64,000 nucleotides of DNA from Aselliscus stoliczkanus (taxonomy: Eukaryota; Chordata; Mammalia; Chiroptera; Hipposideridae), in assembly GCA_033961575.1 (NCBI GenBank), contig CM066731.1, positions 76,839,501 through 76,903,500 of the forward strand, in the 5' to 3' direction. Position numbers and translations under genes: made by a program. Shown here one piece after another: positions 1-11,297 of this stretch (positions are counted from its first letter, which is position 1; every line of letters begins with the position of its first letter). Below the pieces are notes generated by a model, which saw nothing but the letters and a program-made list of their open reading frames with translations, was not told the origin of the DNA and ran no database searches.

Positions 1-383
1 ACATATAGTGGAGCAGATTACAAATTCAAGCAGCATGACTTCACACACTTAGAGATAAAAATATGCACTTAAGATAATTTACATGCTTATATTAGTATCC
101 TTTAGAATATGAATGAAGTGGTGTATCTAATCTTAGGTATCTTAATATTTCACATCTGCAATTCATAGGGCACAATTTTCAGGAAGTTTCACTTTGGCTA
201 TGGATGCTAAAAAAAGACTGTCTACCACATTCTTGTCTTTGAGACTAACAGTGTTTATTAACATGCTAAATCTCTGAGAAGCCTGTAATAAAAATGAGCC
301 ATGTAACTTTAACAGTTAAAGGAACAAACTTATTCATGTGTGGAAAATAATATATTTTTCTTTGTACATCTGTCAAGAGATGT
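1..383. other. AT-rich sequence, no feature seen
   Basis: No ORF of note, no recognisable repeat and no RNA gene are visible here. The composition is ordinary AT-rich mammalian intergenic DNA. Confidence 0.6.
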
Positions 384-400
384 TGATATGGTATCCTTTT

Positions 401-499
401 TTTTTAGAGGGCAGTGTCACTGGCCCTCATATATGGTATCCAAACCGGGGCTGCTGGCGTCCCACTCCAGCTCTTAACCACCACGCCATTCGGCCAGCC
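401..499 (-). repeat. tRNA-derived SINE (abundant short family)
   Basis: Copy 1 of nine in the window of a ~100-bp SINE. It has a tRNA-like head with a Pol III A-box-like segment and a B box of the GGTTCG type, followed by a short unrelated body ending in a conserved 'gtgacactgccctc' and an A tail. It is on the minus strand, so the T tract comes first. Flanks at 384-400 and 500-516 match at 15 of 17 positions and are the TSD. The two mismatches and several body substitutions make this one of the older copies. Confidence 0.88.
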
Positions 500-516
500 T
501 GATACCGTATCCTTTT

Positions 517-1234
517 ACTACTACCTTGGGAAGTACAACTTGAGGTCACTCTGAAATTAAGGCTTAGGAATGATGTTGGAAAATTTCCTTCTACAGTAAG
601 ATTCAGCACACTAATCAGCATTGTGGTTGCCCTGTCATGTCTTCATTAACTTCAGATCTTCCTTGGCACAATTTCTGACATACTCCTGATATAGATGTAA
701 TTTTTTTCCACATTGGTCGAAACTAGGGAACTTTAACTTGCAGACTTATGGTATTATGGAAAAATATTTCCCATTATGTAAACCCTGCCCCAAGTATTTT
801 TACCAATAAGAAGACTTAAGAAAGAGCTTCAAATGAAAGATTTAATATTTGGCATGTTTTAACATTCCCAGTTTAAAATATTTAAAAAGAAAAATTGAGT
901 TCAACAAGTTGGCTTATTTTCTAACTGGGAACACACCCGGTATTTGGGGGGTAGATTCAATCTACATCAACTGTCTTCTTTAGCTTTGCAGTTTCTTTTG
1001 CAAATGAGACAGCAAGGTCAGATCCTAAGTGTTATTTTATGCCTCTTACCCTTCTTTATATTCAAATGAATAGGAATGTTAAACAACATCAAAGGAGCTG
1101 AATTCCATCTGACAAAAGAAGAGAAGTGCTCACCTAAGGAGAGAGTAGAAAGCAGCGAAGAGGGAATGGGAGGTGTACCAAGTTGATGTGTATAGGTTTA
1201 TGTCCATATGAAATAGGAAAAATGAATTGGAATG
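517..1234. other. no recognisable feature
   Basis: AT-rich single-copy-looking DNA. No ORF, SINE head or L1 motif was seen. Confidence 0.5.
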
Positions 1235-1345
1235 TGAAAAAGCATGCAGCTCTGGCTTTAGAGTCTGATATTTTTCTTGGACAAGTCACTTTACACCTCA
1301 GGGCCTCATGTTCTTTCTCTATAAAGTGGATTCTAACATTTTTTT
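1235..1345 (+). repeat. MIR fragment
   Basis: The stretch 'ttggacaagtcactt' followed by a 'cagggcctcatgttc...tctataaagtgga' block matches the MIR core and downstream region, whose consensus reads roughly 'gggcaagtcacttaacc' then 'gcctcagtttcctcatctgtaaaatgg'. It is diverged, as expected for this old mammal-wide tRNA-derived SINE. Confidence 0.72.
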
Positions 1346-3260
1346 TCTGATTCTACTTTTAGCCTTATAGCTTATATTAGAAAGTTCATTATCTACACAT
1401 AAACAGCAGTTCCCTCTGAGGACTTTTAGGCAACTTACCCAAAATATGGATCATTAGAGTAAAATAAATTTTAAAAATCAAAGAAAAATCAAGATAAACT
1501 AGTAAGATAAAAATCACAGTAAAGTGATCACAGAGAAGTGCATTCATGCAGCAAGGACTTTTGCATTCTTAGAGATGGGCTGTTAGTTATTCCAGAGTTT
1601 CTTAGATGCTAATGCTGAAAGGGAAAAACTAGAGGTTACCAGTTCCATATTGTGACAAGGCATCACTCTCTGGTGCTTAGAAACAGAGAGTGCTGATGTG
1701 TTCAATAACCCCGGTATGATGTCTCTGAAGGGATGCGCACATTGTCCTGGTCACAGCTGAAATGGGAAGCATGATCCTGTATCACACCGGTGTGACTAGA
1801 TGCCCAACCTCTGTTCTCTAACAACTGTCATCAACATACATAGCAGCTTTAATGACATCTGCACAATTAACACACAAGGAAAAATAATTTTCAAATGGCA
1901 ATTTCAGATAATGCTGATCAAAGAACTCATTTATTTTCAGTCATTATGATTATTCAGTGTATCATGTCATTGGCTTGAGTGCCCTAACTCCAAGAATATT
2001 AATTTGTGTCTGTCTGTTGCTCAAATAAATGCAGACAGCATAGCCTCTACCAGCAAAACGTTTCTCATTTAGAGGAAAAGAAATTATTATTTTTCAAATG
2101 CCATTACCTGTACTTAAGAGGATATGTTTAAGTGAGTTTCATAGCTTAGTATACTCTATATTATGTGCGCTCAGTAGAAAATGGCTTTCCTCATTTCTGT
2201 TTCAGCAGGGAAGCTGTAGTGAGAAGAACATCCCACCTACAGGCCTCATGGCTCTGATCTTTACTGCTCCCATCTGAGGATTCTCATCTGTATGGAAAAG
2301 TCAATGATGTCTGAATTTATATGTGGTAGTGATTAAAATTAAATTCAGTTTATCCATTTAAGAAATATTTACTGGCTGACTACTACTTCATGTACCAACC
2401 TAAGCATCAAAACAGAAATGGAAAACAAAACATAACAAAAACAACAACAATAAAAAAATTCTTATTGTCTGGTGATAATGTACATGGAATCTGTAAAATA
2501 TCCTTTAAATATTATTTATTGTTATTATTGCTCATAGGCAATAACAAATAACTAAGAAAGGAGCATAGGCAATATTAGGTCTGAGTGTGAGTAAGGGTGA
2601 TGGTGATTACTAATGCAATGTTTCTTCTATCTTCCAAACTCTTCTAGTCCACTCAATGGTGTTTTGGAAGACTAGATCGCACAGTCTCTGCAGCTACAAT
2701 TTGCTTGAAGTGCAGGAATCTGTCTGAAGGATTCCCCAGAGGTTTCATTGTCTAGTAAGATATTTCTAAATGGTGTATATTTGTTCATAAAACATTCATG
2801 TGGCATTGTGATAGGTGAGCAGATATATGCACAAAATTACAGAGTATAATTTATACCCTAATTTGAGAAAAAAGATTAACCCCTTTAAAATGTTAATTAT
2901 GAGGAACTATTAAATTATTCATTTATCAGAGCATTGTGTGAAATACAAAAGGATGCACCCTCTGGGAAGACTATAATTGTGACATGACTTCCTCTATGAA
3001 TGCAAACATTTTTTTTTAAGTCCTCCTCTCACCTGGGCAGATGCAGCTTTATAAAGGGCATAGAGCATCGGTAGCCAGCATGTGCTAGATATCAGCCCCC
3101 AATCATCCCCTTGGCTGAGCAGCTTTTAACAGTTCTCCAAACACAGCAGAGTATATGCAATCCTGATTTAATACTATTAGAATGAATGCCAGAGTAGTAA
3201 AAGATTAATTAGAAAATTAGTAAAACAACGTTGCCCATTTCAAAGAGAAAAAGTTCCCTT
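1346..3260. other. no clear feature
   Basis: About 1.9 kb of AT-rich DNA without a convincing ORF or a repeat I can name. Diverged old repeats may be hidden here. Confidence 0.45.
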
Positions 3261-3269
3261 TGGGAGATA

Positions 3270-3600
3270 TTTTAAAGGAAGGCTTTATGAAAGGTGAAGA
3301 AAGAGCTATAGCATTTTGAAGAATAAGTAGGATTTGCACAGGCAGAAAAAGTCATAGAACTACTTTAAGTTGGCTAGCTGGAACAGATTGAACAAAACTA
3401 TGAAGATGGGAGAGGATTCTTTGTAGGAACAGCTTGTACAAGCATTTGGATGAAAATGATGACTAGAGAGTGAGAATGAGAATATAAGAGTGGAAATGTA
3501 GCTTTGTGCCAGGTGACAGAGGACTTTGTATATTAGAATAAAGAATTTAAACTCTATCTTTAGGCCACAGCAAATAATTGAAGCATTTTGAGAAAATAAT
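3270..3600 (+). repeat. possible ancient mammal-wide repeat, family not assigned
   Basis: The run from 'aaggaaggctttatgaaaggtg' through 'aataagtaggatttgcacaggcag' to 'aaagaatttaaactctatctttaggccacagcaaataattgaagcattttgag' has the order of segments of a common ancient mammalian repeat (gap-closing statement from memory only). I cannot fix the family name without a library search. Confidence 0.4.
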
Positions 3601-4565
3601 TCATATAATTAAAATAAATAATTATGGGAAATACCAGAACAATGCAAAGGAATTTTTTTCCACTTAAAGTGGAAATCAGTAATAGATGATTGTTACAGAG
3701 AAATGCAAAATTGCAGGTCAGGTAAATAAAACCACCTATAATTCAGCTATAGAGAGGCAATGATTACTAATGCTTTGGCATACTTAAGTCTGAATTCATT
3801 TTATGAACATAACTACACTTACATATTTGTTCACATAATAAAAATGACATTACACTATATGTAATATTTTAAAAATATTTTGTTATTTAACAAGGTAATA
3901 TGGATATATTGTTAATAAAAAGCAGGAGGTTTAAACTTTAACACACACCTTCTGTTAAACATGCGTGTATTCAATTTAACTATAAACAATATAAATATAA
4001 GCTGTCATTTGGGCACAAGCTAGAATAGAACAAAACAAGGAAGGAGGCCAATGTTATGGATACAAGTAAACCTTTATCAGAATTGATTTAGAAACAAAAA
4101 GGATAAATAAACTGCCAAGCAATATTGGGCTTGAAAAAATTAAAGTGATTATGAAAATAATTAAGATTTTAAAATCCAAACAAAAAATTATAGACAACTT
4201 CAAATCAATACTAAGAAAAAAATAATAGAATGGAATTTTCTATTAACATTTAATAAAGTATTATGCCAAAAAGAAAATATGAATATATCCAAAACCATCA
4301 AAGAAATTATGTCAGCAATTAAAGTCACCACAAAATATTATTAAATCAAAAATATTTTATAAATGACTATGAGTAAACCTTAATGGATGTAACAATTCCT
4401 ACATTATACAAATTTTTTTAGAGAAACAAAGTAGGGATATTTATTTAATGAGTAAAGGGGGATAGGTAAAAATGTTTATAAAGGTAAAATAAGGTTGAAG
4501 CCAAACAGAATAAAAAAAGAAAGAAATATAAAAAGTTTATACCAACTCTCTTCCTGGAAAAATGC
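3601..4565. other. AT-rich sequence, no clear feature
   Basis: A very A-rich block without an ORF. Some phrases are L1-like in base composition, but I could not align them to L1 ORF2, so no call is made. Confidence 0.4.
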
Positions 4566-4760
4566 TTTAATAATACTGAATTATAATAACAGCAAATGCA
4601 TAGCATTTTATCTATATTGATTTATTTATTCCTTTAAAATGCACCATGATTTGATGTCATTGTTTTACATTTTGTAGAGGAAAAACCTTAGTCACAAAAA
4701 GCCTAGTTTTGTTCATGGTCCCAGCTACTAATGATAAAGCCAGATATCTAGTAAACTTTA
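4566..4760 (-). repeat. possible MIR fragment
   Basis: A motif like 'tgttttacattttgtagaggaaaaacc' followed by 'gtcacaaaaagcc' resembles the minus-strand MIR segment 'cattttacagatgaggaaactgagg...'. It is weak and diverged. Confidence 0.35.
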
Positions 4761-4799
4761 TCTGTGCTCTTATTCATGCCATTATATTTCACCTATACA

Positions 4800-5811
4800 T
4801 TAAATAAAATATGATGAATCAAACACAGTAATATAGTTAGAAAAAATAATCTACAACAAAATAGGGTTTATTCCAAGTATATAATGTATTTAAAAAAAGG
4901 GTAACTTATTAATGTAATACATATTATTGATAGATTAGAGGAGAAAATGTAATTACATCAATATAGAGTGATAAACCACTTGCTAAAACCCACAGCTAAC
5001 ATCATACTCAATAGTGAAAGACTGAAAAATTTCCACCCTAAATATGAAGTAATACTAAGATGGTCAGGCTTACCACTTCTATTAATATTTACTGAAAGTC
5101 CTAGCAAAGGCAACCATGCAAACAACAATTGAAATTATAAAGGGAGAAATAAAACCATCTCTAATTTCATATAATATCATCTTGGGTATAGAAAATCCTC
5201 AGAAGCACTTCAAATTCTACAAGAAATTTTAGAGCTAATAAGTTCAGTGAGGTTGCAGGATACAAGATCAATATACAAAAATCAACTAGTGTAATTCTAT
5301 ACATTAGTGATGAACATTCTGGAAATGAAGTTTAAAAAACAATTCTATTTAAATAGCAAGAAAAAGAATAAATCAAACAGATATAAGCTTAAAAGAAATA
5401 CAAGACTTGTACAACAAAAACTACAAGAAATCCTCAGAAAAATTAAAGAAGTACTAAATTAAAAAAAATACATGTCATACTCATGAATGGAGGACTTAAT
5501 AATGATAAAATGGCAATTCTATCCAAGTTGGTCTACAGATATAGCTCAATTTCTATTAAAATCAGCTGACATTTAAAAAAAATTGATTAGGTACTCCTAA
5601 AATTTATATGGTAATACAAGGAACTCAGAATAGCCAAAATAATGATAAAAAACAAACAAACAAAAAACTAGGAGACTCATACCTCCTCAATTCAATACTT
5701 GTCACAAAGCTACAAAAATCAATTCCATGTCCTATTGGAATCAGAATAGACTAACAGATTAATAGAATAAACATAAGTATTCAAAAATAATAATATATTT
5801 GTGTGACACTG
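4800..5811 (+). repeat. old L1, ORF2 reverse-transcriptase region (first part)
   Basis: Recognised by its order of L1 ORF2 landmarks: 'gggtttattccaagtatataatg', 'gataaacc...cacagctaacatcatactcaatagtgaaagactgaaa', 'cttaccacttctatt', 'gaagtcctagcaaaggcaa', and 'ggttgcaggatacaagatcaat'. Many stops and indels make it non-coding. It is 5' truncated near 4,800 and continues at 6,029 after a later insertion. Confidence 0.85.
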
Positions 5812-6028
5812 ATTTTTTTATTTTTCAATTATAGTTGACATTCAATATTATTTTATATTAGTCTCAGATATACAGGATAGTGGTTAGACATTTATAAAAT
5901 TTATGAAGTGATCTCCCAATAAGTCTAGTACCTACCTGGCACTATACATAGTTATTATATTATTGACTATATTCCCTATAGTCCCAGTACTTTACAACCA
6001 CATGACTATTTTGTAATTACCAATTTGC
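5812..6028 (-). repeat. antisense L1 3' end inserted in the old L1
   Basis: 'caattatagttgacattcaatattattttatattagtctcag' and 'gtggttagacatttataaaatttatgaagtgatc' are the minus-strand 3' UTR of a common laurasiatherian L1 family. The block interrupts the old L1 between 'tttgtgtgacactgattttt' and 'gcacaagggtgtgaagacattcag', which rejoin in L1 consensus order. The edges are approximate. Confidence 0.72.
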
Positions 6029-7350
6029 ACAAGGGTGTGAAGACATTCAGTTGAAGAAAGAATAATTTTTGCAACAAATTTTGCTGGGACAAGTGGTATC
6101 CACATTCAAAAGAATGAAGTTAGATTCCTACTTCACATCATATACAAAAAATAACTCCCAAAGTATCAAAAACCTGTAAGAGCTAAAACTATAAAACTTT
6201 TAGAATAAGACATATGTGTAAATATTTGTGACCTTGAATTAGAGAACTGTTTTTTTACATATGACTCCTAAAGCCCAAACATAAAAAGAAAAAGTAGATA
6301 AATTAGAATTCACCAATATTGAAAGCTTTTGTGCATCAAAAGACATTATCTACAAAATAAAAAAACAACCCACAGAAAGAGTAAAAATGGTTGCAATTTA
6401 TGTGTCTGCTAAGAGTGTAGAATCCAGAATATATTAAGAACTCTTACAACTCAACACAAAAGAAAAAAAAACCTAATTCTTTTAAAAAAGGCAAAGTGCC
6501 TGAATAAATAGACATTTCCCTGAAGAAGATATACAAATGGCCAACAAATACATGTAAACATGCCCATTGCCAATCATTAGGTAAATGCTAACCAAAATCA
6601 CAGTGAGATACCACTTAATACCCATCAAGATGTCTATAAACAATAAGTTAGATATAATAACAAGTGTAGACAATTAAGTACAGAAGTTGGAATTCTCATC
6701 TATTATTTGTTAGAAAGCAAAATGGTGCAACTCATTTTTTAAAACAATTTGACAATTCCTTAAAAAGTTAATTATAAAGTTATTACACAACACAGCAATT
6801 CTATTCCTCAGTATATATCAAAGCAAATTGCAAATGTTCACACAAAAATGTGCGTATAAATAAATGTTAATAGCAGCATTATTCATAATAGCCAAAAAAT
6901 TGAAATAACCTAAATGCCCATCTAAGGACTGGATAAATAAATTGTGGTATATCCATGAAATGGAACACTATTCAGCCGTTAAAAAAGAAATATTGATATG
7001 TGTAGATCTATATCTACAATATAGATCCATTTTCACCCATACTAATTGAAAGACACCACACACAAAAGGCCACATATGGTATAATTTCATTTATATGAAT
7101 TGTCCAGAATAGGCAGATCTAGTAGACTGAAATATGACTAGTAGTTGCCAGGGCCGGGAAAGGGGAAAATGAGGACTATTTACTGGTGAATATGGGGTTT
7201 CTCTTTTGGGATGATGAAAATATTCTGAGCATTAGATAGTGGTGATGTTCATACAACCTTTTTCAATATACTAAAAACCTAAGCATTGTGAAAATTGTAT
7301 ACTTTAAAAGATTAAATGTTATGGTTTGTGAATTATATATGAATAAAAAA
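6029..7350 (+). repeat. old L1, ORF2 3' end and 3' UTR (second part)
   Basis: This contains the ORF2 C-terminal landmarks 'gccaacaaatacatg', 'cagtgagataccactt', 'gcattattcataatagcc' and 'aatgcccatctaaggactggataaataaattgtggtatatccatg', then 3' UTR sequence ('gttgccagggccggg', 'gtgatgttcatacaacc', 'aaaattgtatactttaaaag', 'gtgaattatatatgaataaaa'). This is the 3' end of the element starting at about 4,800. It is non-coding. Confidence 0.87.
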
Positions 7351-8144
7351 ATGCCAGATCTAAATGTGAAGAATGATCTGATTGGATCCTAGAGGAGAAA
7401 TATAAATTGCTGTAAAGGACATTATTGAGACAATTAGCAAAACTTAAATAAAATCTGTACTTTAGACAGTTGTAGTGTATTAATATTAAGTTTCTTGTTT
7501 TCTGATAATTTGTGGAGTTACACTGAAGTACTTAATGGGAAAAGGTTCCAATGATCGCTGCTTGCTCTGTAGTAATTCAGAAAGAGAGAATAATAAATCA
7601 AATGGAGAAAAATGTCAGCAATCGCTAAATCTGTGTGCAAGGTATTAAGAAATTTTGGGCACTTTTCTTGTCATTTTTATGTAACTTTAAAATTATTTCA
7701 AAATAAAAAATTGCTTGCCATAAAGTAAAAGAATTAAAAGGAAAAAAAAAAAAAGAAGAGAGAAAAAAGAAAACCCAATTTATTTACCAGCATGTCTTAT
7801 GTTAAAAAAGAAAAAAAAAAAAAGTAAAATTGTCAATGATTATTTGAGATTGCTTGAAGTTTTCTCAGCCTGCTGCAACAGTGAATTTATAACATGTCAG
7901 ATTAGCCATTGAAAAATAGAATTCCTACTGTAGGAAAAAAAAAAACACAGCAGCACACTGACATTTATCAAATGTATTTACAAAATAATTTTACTATCCA
8001 TATTTGAATGTATGTGCTTACATTAATGGAGTTTATAAAAGATGGATGATGGTTTTGTGATTCTGATAAACTTCAATCAAAATTCATGATGATTGATAAG
8101 AATTATGAATAAAAAATATGACTAAATATTGATACAGAAATTAC
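7351..8144. other. A-rich DNA, no clear feature
   Basis: This holds several impure poly(A) runs near 7,741-7,760, 7,806-7,824 and 7,934-7,946. No ORF and no named repeat were found. Confidence 0.45.
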
Positions 8145-8317
8145 AAGGTATGATCAAACAATATGGTGAATTTTTAAATAAAAAATATATATTACAGTAA
8201 AAGACATATTGCCATTAATCCCCTTCAAAATTATCCCCTTTGCTTCGAATACCCTTCGAATCATTCTTGCCACTTTCTGAAGCAGTTCTGAAAGTCCTCT
8301 TTTGTAAATGACTTTAC
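8145..8317 (-). mobile_element. inverted mariner 3'-end fragment
   Basis: Read on the minus strand, this matches the right end of the adjacent mariner in order: '...gaggactttcagaactgcttcag', 'gtggcaagaatgat', 'ggattaatggcaatatgtcttttactgtaata', and a terminal repeat ending 'tttgatcatacc'. The corresponding right-end segments lie at about 8,705-8,985. Together the two form an inverted repeat of ~150 bp with a ~370-bp spacer. Confidence 0.75.
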
Positions 8318-8515
8318 GAGATGTGATTAAAAAAATATGGTGAATTTTGCTGCCGAGTGCTATCCAAACGAAGCTCAGGGATTTTCTATACAGGAAGCAG
8401 CTTATCGAACCTTAGTAGTAGTATGTGACAAGTTTCAACTTGTTGCATGCGGTCAGTCAGATGTGCGCTACCATTGTGAGAAGATGTGTTTCAAAGTGTG
8501 CTGTAAATCGTCCTC

Positions 8516-8748
8516 CATCATGATAACACTCCTTGTCACATATTGCTTCGAGAATATGGCAATTTCTGTCAAGTAAAAACATTACGGTGTGTCCTCATCC
8601 ACATTATTCACTGGATCTGGCATCCTGTGATTTCTGGCTCTTCCCCAAAGTCAAAAAGATTCAGGACATCGTGGGGAGCCATGACAGCACAAGTAAGGAC
8701 ACTCAGGAAAGAGGACTTCCAGGGCTGCTTCAGAAGTGGCAAGAATGA
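8516..8748 (+). pseudogene. mariner transposase remnant, C-terminal DD34D region
   Basis: Mariner transposases cut and paste DNA using a DD34D catalytic triad. Visible here are the second catalytic aspartate in HHDNTPCH (8,516-8,539) and the third in a motif reading HYSLDLASCDFWLFPK (D at 8,629), which corresponds to the family signature YSPDLAPxDFWLFP. The two gat codons are 107 nt apart, so a small frameshift separates them; allowing for it, the spacing fits 34 residues. The N-terminal DNA-binding domain and the first aspartate are not found. The remnant then runs in frame to a stop at 8,748. It cannot encode active transposase. Confidence 0.82.
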
Positions 8749-8810
8749 TGGAATAAGTGTGTTGGAAGAGAGGGGCAGTATTTTGAGGAAGATTAATGGC
8801 AATGTCTTTT

Positions 8811-8919
8811 TTTTCTTTTTTTTTTGAGGGCAGTGTCACTGGCCCTCATATGTGGGACCCGAACCGGGGCCACTGGCTTCCCAAGCCAGCGCTTAACCAC
8901 CGTGCCACTCGGCTGGCCC
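8811..8919 (-). repeat. tRNA-derived SINE (abundant short family)
   Basis: Minus-strand copy 2 of the family, with a well-preserved tRNA-like head ('gcttaaccaccgtgccactcggctggccc'). It sits inside the right arm of the mariner. The flanks 'aatgtctttt' and 'aatgtgtctttt' are the TSD, so the SINE is younger than the mariner. Confidence 0.9.
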
Positions 8920-8999
8920 AATGTGTCTTTTACTGTAATACATTTTTTTATGTAAACATTTACTGTATGTTTTGATCACACCTCATGTAACGAAATACT

Positions 9000-9791
9000 G
9001 GTTCTTCAAAATTATGAACTATGAAAATTGTTAAAATTTTAGAAAAACTGACAGAGATTAAAGAGAGAAAACAGAAATCACCAACACCAGAAATGAAACT
9101 AGGGATATTATTAAGGACACTGCAGCTATTAAAATGATAAGAATATTATGAACAACCTTATGTTCTCAAATTTTATGAGAACACTTAGAATGAATGTACC
9201 AATTCTTCAAAAACTTCAAACAACCAAAATGCAATAGACAACTGCAATATTCATTTATACCTGCAAGAAATGATTTTTAATTTAAAGTTCCCAAAAAATA
9301 AATGTTCAGTCCCAGATTTTTTCCCTGGAGAATTTTGTCAAACATTTAAAGAAGACTTACTACCCATTTACACAAAGATTACCAGAAAATAAAAGGGAAG
9401 AAAATGCTCCCAAAGTCATTTATGAGGCTAGTATTACTTTGATACCAAAACCAGTCTAAGACAGTATGAAACAAAACAAAACAAAACCCAACCGATAATA
9501 TCTGTGATGAATTTAGGTGCAGAAATTTGCAACAAAATGTAGTAAATCCAATCCAGCAATGTCTAAAAATAATTACATACCATAACCAACCAGGAACTAC
9601 TCCAGTATGCTAAGATGGTTTAACATTCAAATTACAATCAGAATAATTCACCATATGAATGAACTAAAGAAGAGAAATCATATCATGATATAAACTGAAG
9701 CAGAAGTATTTTACAAAATCTAAAACCTATTACTGTGAATACTTTACCAATTGGCCTACAGGGGAACTTCTTCAACTTGATAAAAAGCATC
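9000..9791 (+). repeat. old L1 ORF2 (host L1, part 1)
   Basis: L1 ORF2 landmarks in order: 'agaaatcaccaacaccagaaatgaaac', 'gaagacttactacccatttacac', 'gaggctagtattactttgataccaaaacc', 'aatccaatccagcaatg', 'caaccaggaactactccagtatgctaag', 'gcagaagtattttacaaaatc'. It is 5' truncated near 9,000, next to the mariner end. The element resumes at 9,987 and again at 13,567. Confidence 0.82.
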
Positions 9792-9986
9792 CGCACAGGA
9801 TGTGGAATATAGTGTGGAGTGAGGTCAAGAGAATTATAATACATATGTACGATATGGGGGGAGTGGGGTGGAAAATTGGGGTAGGGTCACTTTGAGGGGT
9901 AAAATGTATAACTATTGCACTGCATTGTACAATTGAAACTAATTTTTTTTAGAAAAATGTTTATTTCACAATAAAAGAATTAAAAA
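9792..9986 (+). repeat. short 5'-truncated young L1 tail
   Basis: 195 bp of the young L1 3' UTR ('acaggatgtggaatatagtgtgg', 'gatatggggggagtgggg', 'gtcactttgaggggtaaaatg', 'ttgcactg...ttgtac') with a short A-rich end. The flanks 9,782-9,791 and 9,987-9,996 match at 9 of 10 positions and are the TSD. The old L1 reading rejoins cleanly across the insertion. Confidence 0.82.
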
Positions 9987-10306
9987 AAATAGCATCTACA
10001 AAAATCCCCTACAGCGAAACATTATACTAAATAATCAAAACTTAGTACTTTTCTTCCTAGATAGGGAGCAAGGCAAAGATCAACTATCCACAGCATTATT
10101 CAACAATTTCTAGTCACTGAAATGAGAGAAAAAAGGAAGGAAGGAAGGAAGGAAGGAAGGAAGGAAGGAAGGAAGGAAGGAAGGAAGGAAGGAAGGAAGG
10201 AAGGAAAGAAGGAAGGAAGGAAGGAAGAAAGGAAGGAAGGAAGCAATTGGAAATAAATAAAACTGTCACTATTTGTTCATGGTATAATTTTCTATTAAAA
10301 ATCCAA
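9987..10306 (+). repeat. old L1 ORF2 (host L1, part 2) with GGAA tract
   Basis: This continues the host L1 ('agcatctacaaaaatcccctacag', 'agcaaggcaaagatcaactatcc', 'aatttctagtcactg'), then runs into a GGAA microsatellite (10,135-10,243) that replaces a short part of ORF2, and resumes as 'aactgtcactatttgttcatggtataattttctatt', the degraded YADD segment. Confidence 0.8.
10135..10243. repeat. (GGAA)n microsatellite
   Basis: About 27 tetranucleotide units of ggaa, pure for the first ~70 bp and interrupted by 'aaag' variants near the 3' end. It arose within L1 ORF2 sequence. GGAA arrays can bind ETS-family factors, but no function is implied here. Confidence 0.97.
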
Positions 10307-11297
10307 ATGACCGGTAAAATGGCAGAATAGACAGACGCTGTACTAACTACCTCCCTGGATCACATCAAAATTGCAAACAATTTATACAACATTCAACCCT
10401 GGAGGTCCCCGGAAGATTAGATGAACAGAAGAACTATATGAAGAACTTAGGGAGGAGGCCATGTCAAGTCTGGTAGGAGGGGCGGAGACGAGAGATGGCG
10501 AACCCTGTGAGGGAAGCCCCAGCTGTGGGGAGGCTTCCCCGGTTTGGGGAGAGACCCTCCAGCCACACACGAAGCTCACCAGCCCAGAGATCCTTTACTG
10601 GGAAGAGGAGTTCCAAGATAGCTGGCAGTAAATTAGTGAGGACTCTCTTTGCTCGGCTTGGTGAGGCTGGGAGCAGCTAGAGAATCAGTGGGGTCGGTGT
10701 GCGGGTTTGCTTGCCGGTGAGCGCTCAGCTGGTTACTGGTGGAGGCAGTAGCTGTGTGAGCCGAGCCAAGGAGCCTGCGGGGACGGACTGAGATGAGCTC
10801 CTTTGGTGCAGGAGCTGGAGGTTTTGCTACTATTGTTCCCCTGGTGTGGAGCTTGCTCACAAGTGGTAGACAGGAGGGTGCCATTTTGTCAGGGTTGGGA
10901 CCTTCCACAGAGGGTCAGGTCTGGGACCTCATTGGTCTGGTGGAATTGGGGCAGAAGTGCATGTGGCCTTGGATTCCCACCCTCTGCCCGGCTTATACTG
11001 TGTTGCCAGGGAAATGTTGGGCGGATGCCATCTGGCTCCAACAGGCTGCTCACTGAGACACGGGAGTGCACAAGCAGCCTCAGGTCCCCACTCTCCGCAC
11101 TGCACTTGCAGAGTTGCCAGGCTGGTGATTGGTTGTTAGGCTGCTCGGCCTAACCTGCAAGCGGCTGATTGGGACAGGCTGAAACTGGGAATTTTCCTGG
11201 GAATGTTGGGCTGTGAGCTGTGTGCCTACATGATCCAGCAAGGGCTATCCTGGTGATCTATCTAATACATCAATGCAATCCCAGAGAGACAGCCAAA
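10307..11297 (+). promoter_or_regulatory. L1 5' UTR of element A (internal promoter region)
   Basis: It begins with 'ccggtaaaatggcagaatagac', the same start as the 5' end of element B and related to the 5' end of D. It is more GC-rich than the surroundings and has scattered CpGs. L1 5' UTRs carry an internal Pol II promoter, so that role is inferred from position and family. Open frames here (for example 10,793-11,153) shift against B and D and are not genes. Confidence 0.78.

Larger units (their letters stand above)
8318..8985 (+). mobile_element. mariner-like DNA transposon, internally deleted
   Basis: The left terminal repeat starts 'gagatgtgattaaaaaaa' and the right one ends 'ttttgatcacacctca'. 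They are imperfect inverted copies. The element is ~670 bp, including a 109-bp SINE at 8,811-8,919, against ~1.3 kb for a full mariner, so the transposase N-terminal half is largely missing. The C-terminal catalytic half is readable and annotated separately. It directly abuts an inverted fragment of the same family. Confidence 0.8.

Noticed and set aside
10135..10243. CRISPR-like or coding tandem array
   Set aside because: Simple GGAA microsatellite without spacers.
10793..11153. Overlapping 87- and 116-codon frames in GC-rich sequence
   Set aside because: They lie in the 5' UTR of an L1; the frames are not kept in the matching regions of elements B and D.
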